A DNA stretch of 10,898 nucleotides, from positions 1-10,898 of the forward strand of contig JAHQWX010000029.1 of the NCBI GenBank assembly GCA_029856375.1, written 5' to 3'. The notes beneath the pieces were generated by a model that was not told the DNA's origin, did not search any database, and saw only the letters and a program-made list of their open reading frames with translations. Shown here in pieces: positions 1 to 5,910 of the stretch; the stretch's first letter is position 1, and each line of letters begins with the position of its first letter. A program made the translations under genes and the position numbers. The DNA comes from Promethearchaeia archaeon (GTDB lineage: Archaea > Asgardarchaeota > Lokiarchaeia > Sigyniarchaeales > SOKP01).

Positions 1-186
1 CAAAAAGGAAATAGTGTTTTAATGCACTTTAATTAGATTTTATAGGTATTCTTACTTTAAAAAGTATAAGTTCTAATAAATTAGAATCGCATTATTTATA
101 ATTTGTATTTAATATATGATATAATATCAATCATATTTTGATTTGTATAAAACAAATTCAATGTAGAGAAAAAAAGTGAAATCTAA
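1..186. other. AT-rich intergenic leader region
   Basis: No coding sequence is convincing here. The stretch is very AT-rich. It contains a small perfect inverted repeat at 71-86 (TTCTAA, loop TAAA, TTAGAA), which could be a weak hairpin or a dyad operator, and a TATA-like box close to the downstream gene (see separate entry). The end of whatever gene lies to the left is not visible. Confidence 0.6.
146..153 (+). promoter_or_regulatory. TATA-like box of the surface protein gene
   Basis: TATAAAAC matches the archaeal box A pattern. It is centred about 37 bases before the ATG at 187, which predicts a transcription start near 173-176 and a leader of about 12 bases. No strong Shine-Dalgarno sequence is present; only AGTGA at 175-179 comes near one. 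Inferred from sequence and spacing only. Confidence 0.45.
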
Positions 187-1809
187 ATGAAAACAAGTAA
201 AAAAATTCTAACTGCAGTTATTTTTTCTTTATTTGGAATCTCTCTATTCACAGCGATGCCAGCTTCGATTGCTGCTACAACTACATTAGAGAACACTCTT
301 GGGCATAATTTCACTGAAAATTATTGGTCAGTTTTATACGACTTTGCTGGAGACCATTTGGAAGAGGATTATAATCCAGGACCTTTAGCTTCTAATGTAT
401 CTATAGGAAAATACGATGGGAATAATAACACGGATAACAAATATTACGGCGCATATGTAAATATCGGAAATGTCCAAAATTTATATATTGCTCTGCAAAA
501 TAACTCTTGGGGATTAGCAAGCGCTAACCACACCTTATATGGAGTATCTCCACACCAAGTTTTGGCCCAGCACTTCACCCCAGTTGGCCAAGAGGATATT
601 CATGTTCTGATGGTGAATAATTTCCTTGGATTGTTGGCGTATAGAGAAACTGGTGGTAGTACAGTTCCAGAAATACCAGATAGTGGTGATGATTTGTATC
701 TCGGTTGGACTTTTTACAATCAATGGCACAAGTTCCTCGTGAATTTAGTATTCGCAGCAAACGGTGTTCCGAAACATATGTGGTTTGATGAGTCAAAAAA
801 GACGGTTGCTACTCCTATACCTTTATCCGCTAGTGGAGGCCGATATCGTTTTGGTATGGAATACACTAATATATTTGTATTATGGCAAAAATTAGCTGTT
901 TCTATGGTTGACGATACTACGGTTGGAGGCGCAACAGTTATACAAGCATGTTCTGCTTTTGCAATGCTCGACAAGTTGACATTTTCATATATTGTAGATG
1001 TTCAGCCAAGTTCAGAGTATCCGGATTACGACGAGGTAGTAACTACAACCGAATACGACATTGGTGAAGTTACTGATTTATGGGTTGTTGGAGATGGCGC
1101 CACTGCTGCTACTTACTTTAAAGGAACTCATATACCATTATCAAGTCCTGCTACGGATATATCCCACTATAATACAACTAACGATGGAGTCAAGAGAAGA
1201 TTAAATGGAAGCGATACATACGAGGGATTCGGTCTCGCAGTAATCAATACTGCAAAAATGATAGTCATGGACTTAAGCAAGTTAAATATTGGTAATGTAG
1301 GTACTCAGAACTTTCTTGATAACGACGGGCAAAAATTGGGAGTAAGCGAGAAAAATATAACTTCGGGTGAATATAATTACTCCACTACGCCGGTGTATAA
1401 ACTTGATTTCGTGTCAAAGCCTAATTATATACTTGATGAAACAACTGAATACCCAGCACCTACTCGAGTATTTACGAATGCCATGATGGGATATCCTTTA
1501 CCTTTCTTAACTAAATGGTTCTTAGACTTTTTAGTTGGTGGATTCGTCGGAAACATTTCGGGTGATAATAGAGTATGGGGTTATGTATTTTTGAAGTTAT
1601 TATTTGAAAAACCCGATTTCTTTTATTTGACCTGCTTTCCAAAATGGTATGGTTTATCAATTAACCAAGACCCAACATTCACAGTTTTTGTCGAAGCATC
1701 AGAAGCTATCCCAGGATATGAACCGGTGATTCTTGCAGTAGTTGGTATTACAGGAATAGGGAGTACAATATTAATTATAAAGAAGAAAAAGAAGCTGAAA
1801 ATTTCTTAA
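187..1809 (+). CDS. Secreted, C-terminally anchored surface glycoprotein (IPGY-type C-terminus), unknown function
   Basis: A 540-residue protein predicted to sit on the outside of the cell. Residues 1-30 form a secretion signal: KK near the start, a hydrophobic core at about 8-24, and a likely cleavage region around ASIAA. The C-terminus has the motif IPGY (508-511), one hydrophobic helix (about 513-531) and a run of five lysines, the layout of an archaeal sorting or anchoring tail. From memory it resembles C-terminal domains seen in Lokiarchaeial surface proteins; this was not checked. I count about ten N-glycosylation sequons (N41, N70, N80, N105, N114, N329, N340, N390, N397, N456), consistent with glycosylation. 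The middle is rich in aromatic residues, Gly, Thr and Asn, with no enzyme motif I recognise. A second hydrophobic patch (about 435-456) could contact membrane. The gene converges on the transporter gene, with T tracts between them. The ATG follows a TATA-like box. Function unknown; surface location likely. Confidence 0.8.
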   Translation: MKTSKKILTAVIFSLFGISLFTAMPASIAATTTLENTLGHNFTENYWSVLYDFAGDHLEEDYNPGPLASNVSIGKYDGNNNTDNKYYGAYVNIGNVQNLYIALQNNSWGLASANHTLYGVSPHQVLAQHFTPVGQEDIHVLMVNNFLGLLAYRETGGSTVPEIPDSGDDLYLGWTFYNQWHKFLVNLVFAANGVPKHMWFDESKKTVATPIPLSASGGRYRFGMEYTNIFVLWQKLAVSMVDDTTVGGATVIQACSAFAMLDKLTFSYIVDVQPSSEYPDYDEVVTTTEYDIGEVTDLWVVGDGATAATYFKGTHIPLSSPATDISHYNTTNDGVKRRLNGSDTYEGFGLAVINTAKMIVMDLSKLNIGNVGTQNFLDNDGQKLGVSEKNITSGEYNYSTTPVYKLDFVSKPNYILDETTEYPAPTRVFTNAMMGYPLPFLTKWFLDFLVGGFVGNISGDNRVWGYVFLKLLFEKPDFFYLTCFPKWYGLSINQDPTFTVFVEASEAIPGYEPVILAVVGITGIGSTILIIKKKKKLKIS

Positions 1810-1824
1810 CTAAAAATACAATAA

Positions 1825-1846
1825 TTTTTTTTTTATTTTTTTTTTT
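1825..1846. terminator. Oligo-T tract between convergent genes
   Basis: Two T runs (1825-1834 and 1836-1846) broken by a single A follow the surface protein stop codon by 15 bases. Archaeal RNA polymerase terminates at such oligo-T stretches without needing a hairpin. On the other strand the same bases encode the stop codon and terminal lysines of the transporter, so the tract serves as terminator only for the plus-strand gene. Confidence 0.55.
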
Positions 1847-2747
1847 CATCAATTTCCTCAACAGAAGTCGACATTTCTTCTATTTTAGCTTGAACTCTAA
1901 CTAACATAAAATTTCCAGCTAAAATTAATACTACGCCAAAATAGAAAAAAATTGGTACCAAAATTATCTGATTGAATATCAAAACGCCACCAACAATCGG
2001 TAGAATTAAATTCCCAGCTGATTGGATGGGGGTTGCAGTAATTATTTTACCTTTCTGAAAAGCAAGTTGAATTACTAATGTTCCATACGCATTTCCAACT
2101 GCAAAACCTATTAAAAAAATAATTCCAATGAGTATTTCTGGAAATTGCCATAATTTTATAGCCTCAACTCCAATTTGTGAAGAAACTGCACCCATACCAA
2201 ACATGATACCAGATACTAAAGCGTAAAAAGGAACCGCCAGCTTTTCAGACTTCTTTGCACCAATGAGACACAAAACTGTAGCGATTATACAGGGAATGTA
2301 ATAAATTAGACATCCTAAAATAAATTCTATTGATAATAGATTAATGCTTACTTTAGTAACATTGCCTAAAGCTAATAGGATTGGAGCAATAATTATTACA
2401 CCAATCCCCAAATATTCAAATGTACTTAGATTTTCCTGAAATAATTTAATACCTGCAATAACAGTGAATATCATCCCCGTGCCCATTAACGGTTGCGCTA
2501 GTGTAACACCAATATATGCTTGTGATAACATATACATTGGCCCTCCGGAAACTCCTAAAACTAGCCCAATTATCCATATTCTAGATTTCACCATTTCTTT
2601 CATCGATTGGGCGTCGCTTAGTTGAAGTTCTGGTATATCCATTACGCCTTTTTTTTGGAAGATCGCGCCTAAACTAAAAAATGATGCAGCTATAACGCCT
2701 AAAGAAATGCCTAAAACTAATTCGATTACAGTTAATTCTTCTGCCAA
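1833..2747 (-). CDS. DMT-superfamily transporter, NIPA/EamA-like
   Basis: A 304-residue integral membrane protein with about nine to ten hydrophobic helices (roughly 9-31, 56-77, 80-102, 111-129, 138-162, 171-192, 204-229, 236-258, 263-285) and a charged cytoplasmic tail ending in KKK. Features typical of the drug/metabolite transporter superfamily are the early GAIFQKKG segment (27-34), which resembles the 'sxxxKKG' of NIPA-type magnesium transporter homologues, the QPL segment (85-87) and the late ATPIQSAGNLILPIVGG stretch (238-254). The two halves look like a repeated fold. Substrate cannot be told; Mg2+ is possible by family resemblance. The start is TTG at 2745-2747, preceded by GAGGGA (2757-2762), a good Shine-Dalgarno sequence at 9 bases. 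It lies 18 bases behind the upstream membrane protein gene, in the same frame, so the two are probably one operon. Confidence 0.78.
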   Translation of the reverse strand: MAEELTVIELVLGISLGVIAASFFSLGAIFQKKGVMDIPELQLSDAQSMKEMVKSRIWIIGLVLGVSGGPMYMLSQAYIGVTLAQPLMGTGMIFTVIAGIKLFQENLSTFEYLGIGVIIIAPILLALGNVTKVSINLLSIEFILGCLIYYIPCIIATVLCLIGAKKSEKLAVPFYALVSGIMFGMGAVSSQIGVEAIKLWQFPEILIGIIFLIGFAVGNAYGTLVIQLAFQKGKIITATPIQSAGNLILPIVGGVLIFNQIILVPIFFYFGVVLILAGNFMLVRVQAKIEEMSTSVEEIDEKKK

Positions 2748-2756
2748 CGCTACGAA

Positions 2757-2762
2757 TCCCTC
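2757..2762 (-). promoter_or_regulatory. Shine-Dalgarno sequence deciding the TTG start of the transporter
   Basis: On the minus strand GAGGGA sits 9 bases before TTG (2747-2745), between the upstream gene's TGA (2768-2766) and the start. There is no ATG or GTG between that stop and the TTG, so the TTG is the natural start. The next in-frame ATG is well inside the first membrane region. Confidence 0.6.
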
Positions 2763-2765
2763 GTT

Positions 2766-3284
2766 TCACAGAATTCCTTCCGACGGACCGGAGGCTAACC
2801 CAAACAATGATCCCCCGATTAAAACGCCCGCTAATCCACCAAGTATCGTGCCAATTGAGACCAGAAGGGAGTCGCCAGAAAACATTGCGAGCAAGTCTTC
2901 ACCACTAAGAATACCGATTAGAATCCAGATGAGAAGATCAATTACATAAACGATTATTGAGGCGGTTAATCCTCTTCTCAATCCCTTCGCGATGCAAGCT
3001 GCGATTCCCGCGGTTATGATCCACGCGAACATGTTAGAACTAAATAATCCTGTAAGGAACAATACGATATCTGCTGGAGGATTTATAATCAATCCAATTA
3101 AATCGATATCAGCAGAAAATATTCTACTAACATAATTATATAATCCTGCTATAGGATTAGATAAAAATAAACTTAATGCAGTCTGAATCCCTGACCATCC
3201 AGAAAAGGCCCACGCTAAAGTAAAACTTAATAAAATACCAAGTTTAATACCCAATGGTAATCTTGTCGCTCTATAATCTGGCAT
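2766..3284 (-). CDS. Multi-helix membrane protein of unknown function
   Basis: A 172-residue, very hydrophobic protein with about four to five predicted membrane helices (roughly 12-42, 62-82, 85-103, 106-127 and 139-165). A short basic N-terminus (RATR) and a basic GLRRG loop (101-105) suggest cytoplasmic segments. The last helix is glycine-rich (GGLAGVLIGGSLFG), as in tightly packed helix pairs. I recognise no family motif. It starts with ATG, has its own TATA-like box upstream, and is followed after 18 bases by the DMT-type transporter gene, so it may be a partner or accessory of that transporter. That link rests on gene order only. No sign of truncation. Confidence 0.72.
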   Translation of the reverse strand: MPDYRATRLPLGIKLGILLSFTLAWAFSGWSGIQTALSLFLSNPIAGLYNYVSRIFSADIDLIGLIINPPADIVLFLTGLFSSNMFAWIITAGIAACIAKGLRRGLTASIIVYVIDLLIWILIGILSGEDLLAMFSGDSLLVSIGTILGGLAGVLIGGSLFGLASGPSEGIL

Positions 3285-3326
3285 CGTAATTTCTCAATTT
3301 TAATTTTAATAATTAGTAATAATTAT

Positions 3327-3342
3327 TTTTTATACTTTATAA
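3327..3342 (-). promoter_or_regulatory. TATA-like region for the minus-strand membrane operon
   Basis: Read on the minus strand the stretch is TTATAAAGTATAAAAA, two overlapping TATA-like elements centred about 45-55 bases before the ATG at 3284. A start of transcription near 3300-3312 would leave a leader of about 15-28 bases. It is one half of the divergent promoter region at 3285-3403. Confidence 0.45.
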
Positions 3343-3361
3343 TGAATTAAATATTAGTCTT

Positions 3362-3370
3362 TTATATAAA
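3362..3370 (+). promoter_or_regulatory. TATA-like box of the winged-helix/zinc-ribbon gene
   Basis: TTATATAAA lies about 38 bases before the GTG start at 3404, which predicts transcription starting near 3391-3395 and a leader of about ten bases. Spacing and sequence fit archaeal box A. Confidence 0.5.
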
Positions 3371-3383
3371 AAAATAATTAATT

Positions 3384-3403
3384 TTAAGTATTCTTAAGTA
3401 CTT
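3384..3403 (+). repeat. Two 7-base direct repeats one helical turn apart, ending in a palindrome, over the probable transcription start
   Basis: TTAAGTA occurs at 3384-3390 and again at 3394-3400. The period is ten bases, about one turn of DNA. The second copy runs into the palindrome AAGTACTT (3396-3403), which directly abuts the GTG start codon. The position just downstream of the TATA-like box is where archaeal repressors often bind. In DNA this AT-rich, chance repeats are common, so the operator role is a guess. Confidence 0.35.
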
Positions 3404-4156
3404 GTGAATTCTTTGGACAAGGAAAATAAATATAAAGTAATATTCACTGCGATTGAATCGTGTATATTTGTCGTATTCTTAATGTTTTCAATTTTTTCAA
3501 TCATAGATTTCATTTTTTACGATAAATACCGGATTTTTGATTTTTTCAACACCTTATCTTTTCGAATAGCTATTGTAGCTTTTATTCTCTTTATTCTAAT
3601 GCCTCAAATTACCCCATATTTAATTACTTTAAGCGAAAAGGTCATTGAAAAATATAAACAATCTAGATTTAGAAGCGAATTCATTTCAGCTACCAAGGGA
3701 AAATCAGAGATAAACATCATGGAGCTATCTCAGCAGTACGATCTTTCCACTATACGCTTAAAAAAAGAATTAAAAAACTTCATTGCAGAGGGTATGATTA
3801 AAGGGGAACTCAAAGAAGAAGTTTTTATTATAGATGAAAAGTTTGGGGTTATGGATGTACACGAAAGAAGAATGAAATTCATGAAGGAAAATTTAAAGAA
3901 ATTTTTATCTGCCTATAGTATTATTAGCCTAAACGATATATCGAAAAGATTTAAGGTTCCTAAAGTTATCGTTAAAGAATTCATTGAAAAAAGCATAGCA
4001 AACGATGATATCAAAGCTTTTATTGAAGGAGAGAATCTAATTAGAGAATTATCTGTCTTGAAATACAACAAAAAGAATGTATTTCAATGTCCCCATTGTG
4101 AAGGTGAATGCTTAATCGGTTCGAAATTCTGCTCTTCTTGCGGTAAGGAACTTTAA
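3404..4156 (+). CDS. Membrane-anchored tandem winged-helix protein with C-terminal zinc ribbon
   Basis: A 250-residue protein with three visible parts. Two hydrophobic helices (about 12-38 and 53-76) anchor the N-terminus. Two helix-turn-helix/winged-helix-like units follow (about 100-145 and 156-215). The first (MELSQQYDLSTIRLKKEL, then IAEGMIKGEL and a strand) has the spacing of winged helices found at the ends of PCI domains; the second (LNDISKRFKVPKVIVKEFI) repeats that pattern. The C-terminus is a zinc ribbon with C229, C232, C243 and C246. The soluble part most likely faces the cytoplasm. It may bind DNA, RNA or another protein; no catalytic motif is visible. The start is GTG at 3404, which fits the TATA-like box; no ATG lies nearby in frame. 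The uS2 gene follows after 87 bases. Alternatives are a membrane-tethered transcription regulator or a PCI-like scaffold. Confidence 0.75.
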   Translation: MNSLDKENKYKVIFTAIESCIFVVFLMFSIFSIIDFIFYDKYRIFDFFNTLSFRIAIVAFILFILMPQITPYLITLSEKVIEKYKQSRFRSEFISATKGKSEINIMELSQQYDLSTIRLKKELKNFIAEGMIKGELKEEVFIIDEKFGVMDVHERRMKFMKENLKKFLSAYSIISLNDISKRFKVPKVIVKEFIEKSIANDDIKAFIEGENLIRELSVLKYNKKNVFQCPHCEGECLIGSKFCSSCGKEL

Positions 4157-4243
4157 TCTTTAAAAAGCAAAAATTATTAAAGTTATTTTTTATTAGATTT
4201 TAATATCAAGCTTTAAGAACATAAGTGCCTATAGATTTATACC
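4157..4243 (+). promoter_or_regulatory. Probable promoter region of the uS2 gene
   Basis: Two TATA-like candidates are visible: TTTAAAAA at 4159-4166 (leader of about 50 bases) and TTTTAATA at 4198-4205 (leader of about 14 bases). The second fits the short leaders suggested elsewhere in this window. No Shine-Dalgarno sequence lies before the ATG at 4244. I cannot choose between the two from sequence alone. Confidence 0.3.
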
Positions 4244-5068
4244 ATGTCAGAAAAGAATGACGAGAGTTTAAAAGAAGATTTCGAAGAAGATTTCGAAGAA
4301 GACTTCGTTGAGGAAGAAGATTTAGAAGAAGAGGAAGAAGAATTTAAAATACCTACAGAACCGATAAAAAAGGATTCTAGCACTGAAGATTTAGACGAGG
4401 AATTAAAACAGATATATCTGAGTAGTGGGATTCACATCGGTACAAAAATTTTAAGCGGAAATTTGCGAAAAATCCATCAAAACAGTGATGGAAACGCTCC
4501 TAACGATTTTATATATAGACAAACAAATTATGGTTTATATGTTCTTAATATAAGAAGGACGGAAGAAAGGATACGCATCGCCGCAAAATGGATTGCAAAA
4601 TTTCTTGGTGATAGCAAAGCTAAAGGGGAACCCTTAAAGATTGTTGTGTCTTCAGTTCGAAGATATGGTAAAGAACCCGTAAAGAAATTTGCAGAAGTGT
4701 TGGGACCTAATGTCATCGCAAAAGATATTCGATTTATTCCTGGTTCCTTGACTAATCCAAACATGGAGGAGTATATACGCAATGTAGCGCTTGTAATTAT
4801 TGTAGATCCACACGCAGATAAGCAAGCGCTACGCGAAGCAAGAATTGCGAGGATTCCTGTTTTATCTCTAATAGATACCGATGACGATCTCACCAATGTA
4901 GATTTAGCGATTCCCGCGAATAATCGTGGTAAAAAAGCTCTTGGTTTAGTATTTTTTCTAATAGCACGAGAAGTCCTTAAAGAACTTGGTGAAATCAGTT
5001 CAGACGAAGAATTTCCCTATACAAGGGAAGAATTCGAGAGTAAAATCACACCAATCGTTCGAGATTAA
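4244..5068 (+). CDS. rpsB: Small-subunit ribosomal protein uS2, archaeal type, with acidic N-terminal extension
   Basis: Structural protein of the small ribosomal subunit. The conserved core begins at about residue 55 and includes YLSSGIHIGTK (58-68), LNIRRTEERI (101-110), RFIPGSLTNPN (163-173), VDPHADKQALREARIARIPV (187-206), IDTDD (210-214) and IPANNRGKKALGL (223-235), all characteristic of archaeal/eukaryotic uS2. The 274 residues exceed the usual archaeal length of roughly 200-230, because residues 6-55 form an acidic extension made largely of Glu and Asp. Part of it is built from three 12-base tandem units. The ATG at 4244 gives the full extension; a downstream start cannot be excluded, but the reading frame and composition support the long form. 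The CooC-like gene follows after 35 bases and may be co-transcribed. The usual archaeal neighbours (enolase, RNA polymerase subunits K/N) are absent here. Confidence 0.96.
   Translation: MSEKNDESLKEDFEEDFEEDFVEEEDLEEEEEEFKIPTEPIKKDSSTEDLDEELKQIYLSSGIHIGTKILSGNLRKIHQNSDGNAPNDFIYRQTNYGLYVLNIRRTEERIRIAAKWIAKFLGDSKAKGEPLKIVVSSVRRYGKEPVKKFAEVLGPNVIAKDIRFIPGSLTNPNMEEYIRNVALVIIVDPHADKQALREARIARIPVLSLIDTDDDLTNVDLAIPANNRGKKALGLVFFLIAREVLKELGEISSDEEFPYTREEFESKITPIVRD
4274..4309 (+). repeat. Three 12-base tandem repeats inside the uS2 gene
   Basis: GAAGATTTCGAA occurs twice in succession (4274-4285 and 4286-4297), followed by a diverged copy GAAGACTTCGTT (4298-4309). The units encode EDFE, EDFE, EDFV in the acidic extension. 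The pattern suggests growth of the extension by slippage or unequal recombination. Confidence 0.85.
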
Positions 5069-5103
5069 TTTATCTTTAAGTTAATTTCTAATTTGACATT
5101 TTA

Positions 5104-5886
5104 ATGAATAAAAAAATTATTAGTTTTTCTGGCAAAGGTGGAGTTGGTAAATCTACCCTTTCAACTTTATTTTTGAAATATCTTCTCAATAACTTTCAAG
5201 AATTAGAAATATTAGTAATTGATGCAGACCCCGACTCAAATATCGCAGATTTGCTAGGAGTTGAAATATCGTTTGAAGACACCATTGGTGGTGTTACAAC
5301 AAGTTTCAAGCATCAAATGCAAGAAGGATCGTTATCTCCTGGAGTCCCCAAAAACCAAGTTTTAGAAGCAGAAGTATTTGATAGCGTCATTGAAATGGAC
5401 AGATTCGACCTTATGGTAATGGGACGCTCAGAGGGAGAAGGGTGCTATTGTTATATAAACTCTTTATTGAAAAACATTATCGATTCCATTACAAAAAGCT
5501 ATGCAATAACAATTCTCGATATGCCGGCCGGATTGGAACACTTTGCCAGAAAGACTGATAAAAATGTAGACGAGTTATTTATCGTTACAGATCCGAGTAA
5601 AATGGGTTTTCATACAATGCACAGAATTATTGAATTAACAGACGAATTAACTTTAGATTTCGAGAAAATTTGGGTCGTTGGTAACGGATTTAGCGATGGA
5701 CTTAAGCATCTTCTGGAGGAAGAAATTTCGAAAATTAATAGTAAAGCTGTATATTTATTGGGTGTTATCCCATTCGACGAGGAGATTAGCGACTATAATT
5801 TTCTTGGAAAATCCATTTTAGATTTGCCCGAAAGTAATAACGCTTATAAAGTTTTTAGTAGTATGTTATCTAAAATCATTGAATAA
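5104..5886 (+). CDS. CooC/AcsF-like P-loop ATPase, nickel-site maturation factor
   Basis: A 260-residue cytoplasmic ATPase of the SIMIBI (MinD/ParA/NifH-like) class. It has the deviant Walker A loop GKGGVGKST (10-18), a DADP motif (40-43), and LDMPAGLEHFARKT (138-151), the switch II region. Characteristic of the CooC branch is the C-Y-C pair (C114, C116) in GEGCYCYINSLLK. In CooC1 the equivalent cysteines lie at the dimer interface and bind metal. CooC proteins use ATP to load nickel into carbon monoxide dehydrogenase, and AcsF does so for acetyl-CoA synthase, so a role in Ni insertion for CODH/ACS is the best inference. The target enzyme is not in this window. It lies 35 bases behind uS2 and 24 before the M20 hydrolase. 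Start ATG at 5104. Family call firm; exact target unproven. Confidence 0.88.
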   Translation: MNKKIISFSGKGGVGKSTLSTLFLKYLLNNFQELEILVIDADPDSNIADLLGVEISFEDTIGGVTTSFKHQMQEGSLSPGVPKNQVLEAEVFDSVIEMDRFDLMVMGRSEGEGCYCYINSLLKNIIDSITKSYAITILDMPAGLEHFARKTDKNVDELFIVTDPSKMGFHTMHRIIELTDELTLDFEKIWVVGNGFSDGLKHLLEEEISKINSKAVYLLGVIPFDEEISDYNFLGKSILDLPESNNAYKVFSSMLSKIIE

Positions 5887-5910
5887 CAAAAATTTTTCTC
5901 GGTTTTTATT

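Noticed and set aside
71..86. Inverted repeat TTCTAA-TAAA-TTAGAA as a terminator or operator
   Set aside because: Six base pairs of almost only A/T is too weak for a terminator and easily arises by chance in this composition; noted in the region entry only.
2707..2949. Plus-strand reading frame of 80 codons across the transporter/membrane protein junction
   Set aside because: It lies opposite two well-supported membrane protein genes and its Pro/Ser/Ile-rich product is typical of an antisense shadow.
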